Shown here: in pieces, positions 24,880 to 35,115 of the stretch
How the letters are laid out: every line of letters starts with the position of its first letter
Position numbering within the stretch: position 1 is the stretch's first letter
The notes under the pieces: model-generated
Seen by the model: the letters and a program-made list of their open reading frames with translations, nothing else
What the model was told of the DNA's origin: nothing
Database searches by the model: none
Origin: Paenibacillus turicensis
Lineage (GTDB): Bacteria > Bacillota > Bacilli > Paenibacillales > Paenibacillaceae
Assembly: GCF_017873435.1 (NCBI RefSeq)
Contig: NZ_JAGGKG010000007.1
Span: 124,001 to 188,000, forward strand
DNA: 64,000 nucleotides
Direction: 5' to 3'
Program-made: the position numbers and the translations under genes

Positions 24880-25815
24880 ATGCCGATTAAAGTGCCTGAT
24901 CATTTGCCAGCAAAAGAAGTGCTTGAAAATGAAAATATATTTGTAATGGATGAAAGCCGAGCATATCGACAAGATATACGCCCACTTCGTATTGCTATTT
25001 TAAACCTGATGCCAACAAAAGAAACAACAGAATCACAAATTTTGAGATTACTTGGTAATACGCCATTACAGGTTGAGATTGTCTTATTGCATCCAAAGTC
25101 ACATACTTCTAAAAATACATCTCATCAGCATTTAGAAATGTTTTATAAAACGTTTGATGAAATAAAGAATCGCCGTTTTGATGGAATGATTGTTACGGGA
25201 GCTCCTGTTGAGCAACTGGAATTTGAAGAAGTTAACTATTGGGAAGAATTAAAAGAAATATTCCAGTGGAGTAAAACGCATGTAACGTCGACTCTGCATA
25301 TATGTTGGGCAGCACAAGCTGGATTGTATCATCATTTTGGTGTGAAGAAGTTACATTTGTCTCAAAAATGCTTTGGGGTGTTCCCGCATCAAATTAACAT
25401 TCCTAATGTAAAGCTTATGTTTGGTTTTGATGAACTGTTTTATATTCCTCATTCAAGGCATACGGATGTCTCACGCGAGGATATTGAAGCTGTACCAGAA
25501 TTACAAATTCTAGCTGAATCCGAGGAAGCAGGTATATTTCTTGTTGCTACAAAGGATGGAAAACAAATTTTTGTAACCGGTCATGCGGAATATGATTCTG
25601 ATTCTTTAAAATGGGAATACGATCGTGATGTTGCCAAAGGACTTCAAATCGAATTGCCAGTTAATTATTATCCTAACGATGACCCTACTAAAAACCCACC
25701 TTCCATTTGGCGAGCCCATGCAAATTTGCTGTTCTCCAATTGGCTTAACTATTATGTATATCAAGAAACACCGTATGATATTGACCAACAAATGGAGTTT
25801 GTATACGAAATCTAA
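24880..25815 (+). CDS. metA: Homoserine O-acetyltransferase (MetA family)
   Basis: A 311-residue MetA-family acyltransferase. The nucleophile C142 sits in HICWAAQAG, and H235 and E237 lie in VTGHAEYDS. Residue 111 (in TGAPVE) is Glu. Glu at this place marks acetyl-CoA use, while Gly marks succinyl-CoA use in this family, so I assign homoserine O-acetyltransferase despite the common succinyltransferase label. It is the first step of methionine synthesis. The SAM riboswitch and terminator lie directly upstream. ATG 24880 has TAGGAG upstream, and metI follows. Confidence 0.93.
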   Translation: MPIKVPDHLPAKEVLENENIFVMDESRAYRQDIRPLRIAILNLMPTKETTESQILRLLGNTPLQVEIVLLHPKSHTSKNTSHQHLEMFYKTFDEIKNRRFDGMIVTGAPVEQLEFEEVNYWEELKEIFQWSKTHVTSTLHICWAAQAGLYHHFGVKKLHLSQKCFGVFPHQINIPNVKLMFGFDELFYIPHSRHTDVSREDIEAVPELQILAESEEAGIFLVATKDGKQIFVTGHAEYDSDSLKWEYDRDVAKGLQIELPVNYYPNDDPTKNPPSIWRAHANLLFSNWLNYYVYQETPYDIDQQMEFVYEI

Positions 25816-25860
25816 AAGCTCATATTACGCTCATATAAACAAAATATGGAGGAAACTACG

Positions 25861-27036
25861 TTGAATGATAAAAAAATGCACATTGAAAGTAGATTAGCAC
25901 AAATAGGGTCAGTAGAGGAACCAGTAACAGGGGCAATTAATTATCCAATCTACCAAGCCACCGCTTTTAGACATCCTAAGTTAGGACAAAGCACTGGTTT
26001 TGATTATGCTCGTACAAAAAATCCTACACGGTCTGTGCTCGAAGCGGCGATCGCGGATTTAGAATCAGGTGATGCGGGGTTTGCCTGTAGCTCTGGCATG
26101 GCAGCACTACAAACAGTTTTTACTTTATTTGCTCAAGGCGATCATTTCATCGTTTCTTTGGATTTATACGGCGGGACATATCGTTTACTTGAACAAATTC
26201 TTTCAAAGTTCGGAATTAGCTCCTCTTACGTAGATACAAACGATTTAGCGGCATTAGAGGAGGTACGACAGCCTAATACAAAAGCAATTTTAATTGAAAC
26301 ACCAACGAATCCTCTAATGATGGTGACAGATATCGGGGCTGTGTCCGCTTGGGCCAAACAACATCAGCTATTAACAATAGTAGATAATACTTTGCTTTCT
26401 CCATACTTCCAACGTCCGTTAGAGCTAGGTGCAGATATTGTGGTTCATAGTGCAACGAAATACTTGGGTGGACATAACGATGTACTTGCAGGCCTTATTG
26501 TTACAAAAGGAGAGGTTTTGTCTCAGCAGGTTGGATTTTTGCATAATTCCATTGGTGCAGTGTTAAGTCCAACGGACTCGTATCAACTGATGCGTGGGAT
26601 GAAGACATTAGCATTACGCATGGAACGTCATGAGAGCAATGCACTTACTGTTGCTAAGCATTTAAAAGAACACCCACAAGTCGCTGAGGTATTTCATCCA
26701 GGTCTTGAAGATCATCCAGGTTACGATATTCAAAAAAAGCAAGCTAGTGGCAATACAGGGATTTTCTCCTTTAAGCTAACAGATGCTAGATATATAGAGC
26801 CGGTTTTGCGACATATTAAGTTGGTTGCCTTTGCTGAAAGTTTAGGTGGGGTTGAGTCGTTGATGACTTATCCTACTGTGCAGACGCATGCTGATATTCC
26901 ACTTGAAATTCGTGAAGCAGTAGGTGTAGATGATACACTACTTCGCTTCTCTGTTGGCATTGAGCACGTGGATGATATTATTGCTGATTTAGATCAAGCG
27001 CTAGAAGCAGCGCGTCGTGAAATACAGGAGGGTTGA
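25861..27036 (+). CDS. metI: Cystathionine gamma-synthase / O-acetylhomoserine thiolyase (MetI-like)
   Basis: A 391-residue Cys/Met-metabolism PLP enzyme. The block SATKYLGGHNDVLAGL carries the PLP lysine, and TGFDYARTKNPTR and FAESLGGVESLMTYP are family marks. It resembles B. subtilis MetI, which uses O-acetylhomoserine with cysteine or sulfide. That agrees with the acetyl-type MetA next to it. TTG 25861 is chosen because GGAGG (25848-25852) lies 8 nt upstream. An ATG at 25846 overlaps that site. Just after the stop codon, 17 bases of the 3' coding end (26983-26999) are repeated at 27039 with one change, a likely small duplication scar. Confidence 0.92.
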   Translation: MNDKKMHIESRLAQIGSVEEPVTGAINYPIYQATAFRHPKLGQSTGFDYARTKNPTRSVLEAAIADLESGDAGFACSSGMAALQTVFTLFAQGDHFIVSLDLYGGTYRLLEQILSKFGISSSYVDTNDLAALEEVRQPNTKAILIETPTNPLMMVTDIGAVSAWAKQHQLLTIVDNTLLSPYFQRPLELGADIVVHSATKYLGGHNDVLAGLIVTKGEVLSQQVGFLHNSIGAVLSPTDSYQLMRGMKTLALRMERHESNALTVAKHLKEHPQVAEVFHPGLEDHPGYDIQKKQASGNTGIFSFKLTDARYIEPVLRHIKLVAFAESLGGVESLMTYPTVQTHADIPLEIREAVGVDDTLLRFSVGIEHVDDIIADLDQALEAARREIQEG

Positions 27037-27079
27037 TAGCTGATTTAGATCAGGCACCTGAAAAATAAATAGATTTTTT

Positions 27080-27118
27080 AGCACCTTGTCTGTTGTGAAT
27101 GTGACGGGTGCTGTTTTT
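27080..27118 (+). terminator. Intrinsic terminator of metA-metI
   Basis: AGCACCTTGTC (27080-27090) pairs with GACGGGTGCT (27103-27112) with a G-T, followed by a T run. Confidence 0.85.
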
Positions 27119-27204
27119 ATGCTCATGATTATGATACGATATTAGCCGTAGTTATTTTAAATTTATATTATATTTTTGATAGAAGTAAGGAGGCGCATAA
27201 TAGT

Positions 27205-28344
27205 ATGGCTGCTATAGATCATATTTTAGATAAAGCACTTCAAGGACAGCGCTTAGATGTAGAGGATACGATTGCATTATTTGAATCAAATGAAATAGAA
27301 AAAATAGGAAATGTCGCTAACATAATTATGGAGCGTATGCATCCAGAGCCAATCACGACATTTGTTATTGGACGCAATGTGAACTATACCAACATATGTG
27401 ATGTCTATTGTCGTTTTTGTGCTTTTTATCGTAGACCTGGTTCTGATGAAGGTTATGTATTACCTGATGAAGTTATTTTTCAAAAAATACAAGAAACCAT
27501 TGATGTAGGTGGGACTGAAATTTTAATGCAGGGAGGAACAAATCCTAACCTTCCATTTAGCTATTATACGAATTTGCTCAAAGCGATTAAAGAACGTTTT
27601 CCAGAGATTACGATGCATTCATTTTCACCAGCAGAAATTGTGAAGATGAAGGAAGTGTCAGACGGACTTTCTTTGGAAGAGGTAATTAGACAAATTCATG
27701 AAGCTGGGCTTGACTCCTTGCCAGGTGGGGGTGCAGAGATTTTAGATGACCGCACTCGCCGCAAAATCAGTCGGCTTAAAGGCTCTTGGAGAGACTGGAT
27801 GGATGTGATGCAAACCGCACATCGGATTGGAATGAACACGACAGCAACGATGGTTATTGGTTTAGGCGAATCGATGGAAGAACGTGCCCTTCATCTTATG
27901 CGTGTTCGTGATGCACAAGATGAATGTGTCCAAAATGGTTATGATTCTGAGGGCTTTCTTGCCTTTATTCCGTGGACCTTCCAGCCAGATAATACGAATT
28001 TGAAGCTTGAACGACAAACTCCTGAGGAATATTTGAAAACAGTAGCGATTAGTCGGATTGTGCTAGATAATATTAAAAATATCCAATCCTCTTGGGTCAC
28101 TATGGGACCTGAAATTGGTAAGCTGTCACTTCGTTATGGATGTAATGATTTTGGTAGTACAATGATTGAGGAAAATGTAGTGTCCTCTGCTGGTGCAACT
28201 TATAAAGTGAATATTGAATCTATATTGTCTATTATTCGTGAAGCAGGTAAAGTTCCTGCACAGCGTAACACTAAATATGATATATTGCGTGTATTTGATG
28301 ACGAAGCGGCTTCAATTGAGCGTGATTTTACAATGCAAAACTAA
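27205..28344 (+). CDS. mqnC: Cyclic dehypoxanthinyl futalosine synthase MqnC
   Basis: A 379-residue radical-SAM enzyme. The CX3CX2C iron-sulfur motif appears as CDVYCRFC near residue 65, followed by AFYRRPGSDEGYVLPDEVI, with EILMQGGTNPNLPF and SLPGGGAEILDDRTRR further on. These match MqnC of the futalosine menaquinone pathway. It cyclises dehypoxanthine futalosine. It is monocistronic here, with AGGAGGCG upstream of the ATG. The UbiD-family enzyme at 58877 may serve the same pathway. Confidence 0.93.
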   Translation: MAAIDHILDKALQGQRLDVEDTIALFESNEIEKIGNVANIIMERMHPEPITTFVIGRNVNYTNICDVYCRFCAFYRRPGSDEGYVLPDEVIFQKIQETIDVGGTEILMQGGTNPNLPFSYYTNLLKAIKERFPEITMHSFSPAEIVKMKEVSDGLSLEEVIRQIHEAGLDSLPGGGAEILDDRTRRKISRLKGSWRDWMDVMQTAHRIGMNTTATMVIGLGESMEERALHLMRVRDAQDECVQNGYDSEGFLAFIPWTFQPDNTNLKLERQTPEEYLKTVAISRIVLDNIKNIQSSWVTMGPEIGKLSLRYGCNDFGSTMIEENVVSSAGATYKVNIESILSIIREAGKVPAQRNTKYDILRVFDDEAASIERDFTMQN

Positions 28345-28388
28345 GAGTGCTTCTCTTAGTAACATTAACATAATAACGATCAGTCAAA

Positions 28389-28432
28389 GGCTATTCTCTG
28401 TAGGTAAAAAACTACATAGGATAGCTTTTTTG
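28389..28432 (+). terminator. Intrinsic terminator of mqnC
   Basis: GGCTATTCTCTGTAG pairs with CTACATAGGATAGCT, leaving small mismatches, and a T run follows. Confidence 0.8.
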
Positions 28433-28608
28433 GCGATGACTTGATAAAGCAAATACAAAAATAATTATTTTTTTCCTTTTTTAGTGATTAAAAACAGAAA
28501 ATTGAATAAGGTTAGAATAGTTCAATTCTGAACATATAAGCTAGCCTTGGATGCCAGTATAAAATTTAAAGGATTCAAAACTTTTTAAAAGAACAATTAC
28601 TTGAATTT

Positions 28609-28662
28609 CCTCTCGATTTAAACGTTCTTGGTGTTAGCTTATATTTTAAAAAATTCGAGAGG
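28609..28662 (+). promoter_or_regulatory. Inverted repeat able to hide the collagen-like gene's RBS
   Basis: CCTCTCGA (28609-28616) is complementary to TCGAGAGG (28655-28662), and that second arm contains the AGAGGTG ribosome binding site. The 38-nt loop is long, so the effect on translation is uncertain. The rest of the stretch 28433-28608 shows no gene or clear promoter. Confidence 0.4.
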
Positions 28663-28669
28663 TGATTAG

Positions 28670-30391
<1,722 letters not shown>

Positions 30392-30436
30392 TAATAAAAA
30401 GTATAGCTTAAGCAGTAATTACTGATATACATGACA

Positions 30437-30471
30437 AAAGGGAGCTATCATTGCTCCCTTTAACTTTTTTG
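30437..30471 (+). terminator. Intrinsic terminator
   Basis: A perfect 9-bp stem AAAGGGAGC (30437-30445) / GCTCCCTTT (30453-30461) is followed by AACTTTTTT. It closes the collagen-like gene and faces the convergent lipoprotein gene. Confidence 0.9.
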
Positions 30472-30498
30472 GGTATTAATCTCTTTGTTCTTGCTTCT

Positions 30499-30876
30499 TT
30501 ATTTAGAAATAAAATCCTCTACACTATTTTTTCTAATATCGATATAATTTTCTGGATTTTTGGTTTGAATCAATTTAATATATAGAGGCTTTTGTGTTGG
30601 ATGATTTCCCCCAATCAAAAGGTAATAGCCTTCCTCTATTTCATAACGTAATATATATAGTCCACTACCAATCTCCTTACTGTCATAACGATCAAAATCA
30701 TTCCATGACAGCTCTTGTTTTTTATGAGATAAATCAATTACTTTTTCTAAAGTTAGTTTTTCTTTACGGAATAATTGCCATTGATCATTAACTTCTAACT
30801 GTTTATTGCTACAAGATGTCATAATAAGCATTAAAATAAAAATACAGAATCCTATAAATTTCTTATCCTTACCCAT
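30499..30876 (-). CDS. Small lipoprotein of unknown function
   Basis: A 125-residue protein with a lipoprotein signal: a KDKK basic start, a hydrophobic core and a lipobox-like MTSC at about residues 19-22. The mature part is charged and Lys/Tyr-rich (SKEIGSGLYILRYEIEEGYY), with no recognised domain. GGAGGAG lies upstream of ATG 30876. It is convergent with the collagen-like gene and divergent from the glycosyltransferases. It is likely secreted and membrane-anchored. Any link to spore-surface assembly is only positional. Confidence 0.7.
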   Translation of the reverse strand: MGKDKKFIGFCIFILMLIMTSCSNKQLEVNDQWQLFRKEKLTLEKVIDLSHKKQELSWNDFDRYDSKEIGSGLYILRYEIEEGYYLLIGGNHPTQKPLYIKLIQTKNPENYIDIRKNSVEDFISK

Positions 30877-31091
30877 ATAATCTCCTCCTATTTCGAGGTT
30901 AACTTCCCCGATTATAACATATGCTTCATAAGTTAAGTATCTAAAGTGAAATAAGTAACAAGCTATTTATATCAAATTTTGTTCTCTGTTGTGCTTAAAA
31001 TGAATAACTTGAATAAGTTAAGAATAACGTTTGCTAATCTAGATGTAGGATTAGTGAAGTGCCATGAGTTTTTCTTGAAAAGGGGGATATC

Positions 31092-32984
31092 ATGAACCGT
31101 ATTTTAATCGCAAGTCCAATTAAGCAAGTCCCAGCAATATTAAAGCTTTTTTTACAATCACTTGATGAGCTTGACATTAATGAATTTGAGGTTGATTTTT
31201 ATTTCGTAGATAACAATGAGGAACAGGAGTCAATTGATTTACTAGACCAGTTTCAGCAAAAACATAGCAATACAATTATTGTTAAAAATAGCTCAACTGA
31301 ATCCTATCAAAAAAATGAATATACTCATTATTGGAACGATGAGTTGGTTGATAAAGTCGCTCAAATGAAGGATGGAATTATTGAATATGCACTTGAAGCA
31401 ACCTATGATGGTTTATTTTTAGTGGATTCCGACTTAGTTTTATCACCTGATACACTATCCAGATTAGAAGCTTCAGACAAGGATATTATTTCTAATATTT
31501 TCTGGACAAGATGGCAACCTGACACAGAACCACTTCCTCAAGTTTGGATGATGGATGAGTATTCATTTTCTCAAATTCCGAGCAAAAAGGATGAAGCACA
31601 AGCTCAACAGGAAGCAGCGATTTTTTTAGAAAAAATGAAAGTTCCAGGTATTTATGAGGTTGGGGGATTAGGGGCATGTACGCTAATAAGTCACAAAGCT
31701 TTAGAAAGTGGTGTTTGCTTCAAACGCTTGCCTAATGTGTCCTTCTGGGGAGAGGATCGTCATTTTTGTATCCGTGCAGCAGCACTAGGCTTCTCCATGT
31801 ATGTAGATACACATCAGCCTGCTTATCATATTTATAGGGAATCTGATTTAGAAGGAGTGGAAAACTACAAGCGTGCGCTAAGGGGAGAAGAAGCAGGTGG
31901 AATCTCGATTAGCTTATGTATGATTGTGAAGGATGAGGAGCCTACGATTGGGAGATGTTTGGCTTCTGTCCAAGGAATTGCTGATGAAATCATTATTGTC
32001 GATACCGGTTCTACAGATCGAACTAAAGAAATTGCAGCCCAATTTAATGCAACCATTTATGATTTTTCTTGGATCGATGACTTTGCGGCTGCTCGTAATT
32101 ATGCATTTGATCAGGCAACAAAACAATATATTATGTGGCTTGATGCAGATGATGTGATTTTAGAAGAGGATCGTCAAGCCTTCCTTCGTCTCAAATACGA
32201 GCTTTCTTTTGATGTAGATAGTGTCATGATGAACTATAACCTTGCGTTTGATGCCAATGGCAAACCTACTACAAGCTTAAAGCGAAACCGGCTAGTTAAA
32301 CGCTCTAAAGGATTTCGTTGGATTGGTGTTGTACATGAGTATTTGGAAGTGTACGGAAATATTATGCAAAGTGAGATTTCAATCACCCATAAAAAGGAAA
32401 AAACGTATTCCGATCGTAACTTACGTATTTATAAAAAGAGGGTAGAGCTAGGGGAAAGCTTTAAACCAAGAGATCTCTATTATTATGGAAATGAACTGAT
32501 GGATCACTTGATGTTTGATGAAGCTGCTGAGCAATATGAGGCATTCCTAGCAACAAAGCAAGGGTGGGTAGAGGATCAAATTGCGGCATGTCAAAAGCTT
32601 GCTGATTGCTACAGTCATCTAAATAAGCTTGAGCTTCAATTTCGTTCATTGTTCCGCGCTATGGAATTTGCTCCGCCAAGAGCAGAGGTATGCTGTCGGT
32701 TAGGTGCTTTATTTGTAGAACAAGACCGTATAAACGAAGCTATTTTCTGGTATACGACAGCAACTCAACTAGGAAAGCCACCTGTAACTGGTGCTTTTAC
32801 TATTCATGCTTATTGGACTTGGCTACCTTATTTGCAGCTATGTGTTTGTTATGATCGGTTAGGCCAATATGTTAAAGCGAACGAATGCAACGAAAAGGCA
32901 TTATCATTTCACCCCACTCATCCAAGCATGTTAGCGAATCAAGCTTATTTGGCAAAAAGGCTTGAGGAGGTGAATCAGAAGTAA
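31092..32984 (+). CDS. Tandem two-domain glycosyltransferase (GT2-like) with TPR-like tail
   Basis: A 630-residue protein with two glycosyltransferase A-fold units. The first (residues ~1-265) carries FLVDSDLVLSPDTL and a DXD-like DSD. The second (~270-400) is a clear GT2 domain with ISISLCMIVKDEEPTIGRCL, IIIVDTGSTDRTKEIA and LDADD. The C-terminal ~200 residues form helical repeats that look TPR-like. The next gene is a second GT2 protein that overlaps this stop by 1 nt. Position next to the Thr-rich collagen-like protein suggests glycosylation of that filament, but donor and acceptor are unknown. Confidence 0.82.
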   Translation: MNRILIASPIKQVPAILKLFLQSLDELDINEFEVDFYFVDNNEEQESIDLLDQFQQKHSNTIIVKNSSTESYQKNEYTHYWNDELVDKVAQMKDGIIEYALEATYDGLFLVDSDLVLSPDTLSRLEASDKDIISNIFWTRWQPDTEPLPQVWMMDEYSFSQIPSKKDEAQAQQEAAIFLEKMKVPGIYEVGGLGACTLISHKALESGVCFKRLPNVSFWGEDRHFCIRAAALGFSMYVDTHQPAYHIYRESDLEGVENYKRALRGEEAGGISISLCMIVKDEEPTIGRCLASVQGIADEIIIVDTGSTDRTKEIAAQFNATIYDFSWIDDFAAARNYAFDQATKQYIMWLDADDVILEEDRQAFLRLKYELSFDVDSVMMNYNLAFDANGKPTTSLKRNRLVKRSKGFRWIGVVHEYLEVYGNIMQSEISITHKKEKTYSDRNLRIYKKRVELGESFKPRDLYYYGNELMDHLMFDEAAEQYEAFLATKQGWVEDQIAACQKLADCYSHLNKLELQFRSLFRAMEFAPPRAEVCCRLGALFVEQDRINEAIFWYTTATQLGKPPVTGAFTIHAYWTWLPYLQLCVCYDRLGQYVKANECNEKALSFHPTHPSMLANQAYLAKRLEEVNQK

Positions 32985-33700
32985 TGTATGATTTAAACAA
33001 CAAAGTAACCTTATCGATGATTGTCCATAATGAAGCGGATCGTTATTTGTCCAAAGCCTTATTAATGCACCGAGAATATATTCAAGAAGCAGTTATTATT
33101 GATGATGGAAGTACCGATAACACGGCAGAAATATGCAAAGACTTGCTTCATGGAATTCCATTACGGCTCATCACAAATGCTAAATCTGCTTTTCATAACG
33201 AAGTGGAGCTGAGACAACAGCAATGGAAGGAGACGGTTAGCGGTAACCCCGATTGGATTTTAAGTCTAGATGCAGATGAAATGTTTGAACCAAATGCTAA
33301 AAATATGATAGATGAAATTGTATCACAAAGTGATTATGATGCTGTGTATTTTAGGTTGTATGATATGTGGAGTGAAACGCATTATCGGGATGATGCTTAT
33401 TGGAATGCACACCAGAGCTATCGGCCTTTTTTAGTACGCTATCGTCCTGAAATTAATTATACGTGGAAGCAAACACCACAGCATTGCGGAAGGTTTCCTT
33501 TAGAAGTGACGCATTTTTCTTATTGGTGTCATCCGCTACGTTTAAAGCATTTTGGATGGGCGGATGAGCAAGATCGCCGTTATAAATATGAACGTTATAT
33601 GAAGCTGGATAGTGAAATGAAGTATGGGTGGAAAGAGCAATACGAATCTATTTTAGATGAGAGTCCTCATCTTGTTGTATGGGAGGATGAAGTGAAATAG
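32984..33700 (+). CDS. GT2-family glycosyltransferase
   Basis: A 238-residue single-domain GT2 protein. The start LSMIVHNEADRYLSKAL and the VIIDDGSTDNTAE block match nucleotide-sugar binding, and LSLDADEMF gives the DXD metal site. The C-terminal half is Trp- and Tyr-rich (SYWCHPLRLKHFGWADEQD). It overlaps the upstream glycosyltransferase by 1 nt, so the two are translated together. Activity is probably related to the upstream two-domain enzyme. Substrate unknown. Confidence 0.82.
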   Translation: MYDLNNKVTLSMIVHNEADRYLSKALLMHREYIQEAVIIDDGSTDNTAEICKDLLHGIPLRLITNAKSAFHNEVELRQQQWKETVSGNPDWILSLDADEMFEPNAKNMIDEIVSQSDYDAVYFRLYDMWSETHYRDDAYWNAHQSYRPFLVRYRPEINYTWKQTPQHCGRFPLEVTHFSYWCHPLRLKHFGWADEQDRRYKYERYMKLDSEMKYGWKEQYESILDESPHLVVWEDEVK

Positions 33701-33778
33701 TTACCATTCGTCCTTTTTGTATATCCCTCTGCTCCCCACCATATACTTTGTAGAGGAAGTGGAGGGAGGTTCACATAA

Positions 33779-34651
33779 ATGGGATTGTTTATTTTTCGGG
33801 TATTGAGTTTGAATGCATTATCAGGACAACAGTTTGCAACCTATATCACTAAGGAATGTGGAAATAAACAACACTTTCGGCTACATATTTCATCGGAGCA
33901 GGATTGGAATAAGCCTTTTCATGAGATCCAAATTTTTATTAAAGAGGAAGAAGAAAAGTCACAGCTAGCTAGAGCAGTTGCAAAATATATTGTCAATGAA
34001 TGTGAACCACAATTGGTAAAAGTCATGCTTAAAAAAGAGAGCTTGGCTCAAGAAGAAGATGAATTTGTTAAGTTGTACAATTTCTGTATGGATTTGCTTG
34101 TGGATACAACAGAAAACAAACGCTCGCGTAATTTTAGAATTGAAAAAATTGCCACAGCTTGTATGGACTACTTTAGCCAACATCGATTACTTCATGTCGA
34201 AGGTTTTATTTCTTTTTGGTTGAAGGAGTATACTCGGTTATTGCAAGACACGATGCAATATGCAATTGAAGAATATTTGCTTGATCGGCAATATGAAGAA
34301 TTTATTAGCTTGTTACAATATTTTGTTTATTACCAGGAGCCACTGACCCCAGTATTACATTTAATACATGATCATGACAGTGAGTTTAACATTTTAAATG
34401 AACAGTTTAAGGAAGTTAATGTCAACTATGTTCAAGGGGTAGTTGCCCGCATTGCTGATCAGGAGCTCGAAATGGAGGATGCAATTGTCAGCACCTTAAT
34501 TACATTATCTCCAGAGCGCATTGTCCTTCATACGATGGAGCCACAAGCTGTAATTATAACGACAATTAAGCGTATATTTGGTGAACGCGTAGAGGTATGT
34601 ACGGGTTGTACCACTTGTCAGATGATTCATGGTCAAAAAAGTACAAATTAA
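33779..34651 (+). CDS. ytxC: Sporulation protein YtxC
   Basis: A 290-residue soluble protein, mostly helical, ending in a Cys-rich tail (VEVCTGCTTCQM) that could bind metal or form disulfides. Its sequence pattern and its place directly before the T-box/thrS unit match YtxC of Bacillus, where ytxC-thrS is a conserved order and YtxC is listed as a putative sporulation protein of unknown role. GGAGGG precedes the ATG. No promoter was identified. Confidence 0.8.
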   Translation: MGLFIFRVLSLNALSGQQFATYITKECGNKQHFRLHISSEQDWNKPFHEIQIFIKEEEEKSQLARAVAKYIVNECEPQLVKVMLKKESLAQEEDEFVKLYNFCMDLLVDTTENKRSRNFRIEKIATACMDYFSQHRLLHVEGFISFWLKEYTRLLQDTMQYAIEEYLLDRQYEEFISLLQYFVYYQEPLTPVLHLIHDHDSEFNILNEQFKEVNVNYVQGVVARIADQELEMEDAIVSTLITLSPERIVLHTMEPQAVIITTIKRIFGERVEVCTGCTTCQMIHGQKSTN

Positions 34652-34680
34652 AGTAAAAATGACTTAGATTAAGGTATGGC

Positions 34681-34709
34681 TTGACGTTTGGAAAACGCAA
34701 TATTATAAT
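34681..34709 (+). promoter_or_regulatory. Sigma-A promoter of thrS
   Basis: TTGACG (34681-34686), a 17-nt spacer and TATAAT (34704-34709) place the start near 34716, before the T-box leader. Confidence 0.88.
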
Positions 34710-34715
34710 GTTGTG

Positions 34716-35024
34716 TATTAAAGGCGTTGATAAAGACATGAATCAAAGATAAGGACTGTTCCAGAGAAAGGGATCTTGGCTGTAAGTCCCTTCAGTAACC
34801 AGCTTTGGTTTACCACTTTGTAGCTGTTTTCCTGAATATGTTTGCTTGTGTAGACACCATTGTTGGGTGTTACCATGTTTAATATTACTAAGGAAAAACG
34901 GGTGATGACCGTTATATCATACTCAATTAAGGGTTACTTGTCTTTTGTAGTGACAAACTAGCTAAATGAGGGTGGAACCACGGGTAAATTAATGCTCGTC
35001 CCTTTCCAGGGGCGGGCTTTTTTG
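34716..35024 (+). promoter_or_regulatory. T-box riboswitch controlling thrS
   Basis: The T-box AGGGTGGAACCACGG is at 34969-34983. A terminator follows, with GCTCGTCCC (34994-35002) pairing with GGGGCGGGC (35009-35017) and then six T. The upstream 250 nt carry several stems. An ACC triplet at 34872-34874 is a candidate Thr specifier, not verified by folding. Uncharged tRNA-Thr would promote thrS transcription. Confidence 0.92.
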
Positions 35025-35115
35025 TGTACATATAGACGTATATGGATAGCTAAAATGTCTGTCTTTGGAGCTTAAGTTGAAGTGAAAAACACTACAGTAC
35101 TAAGGAGGAAGTAAA

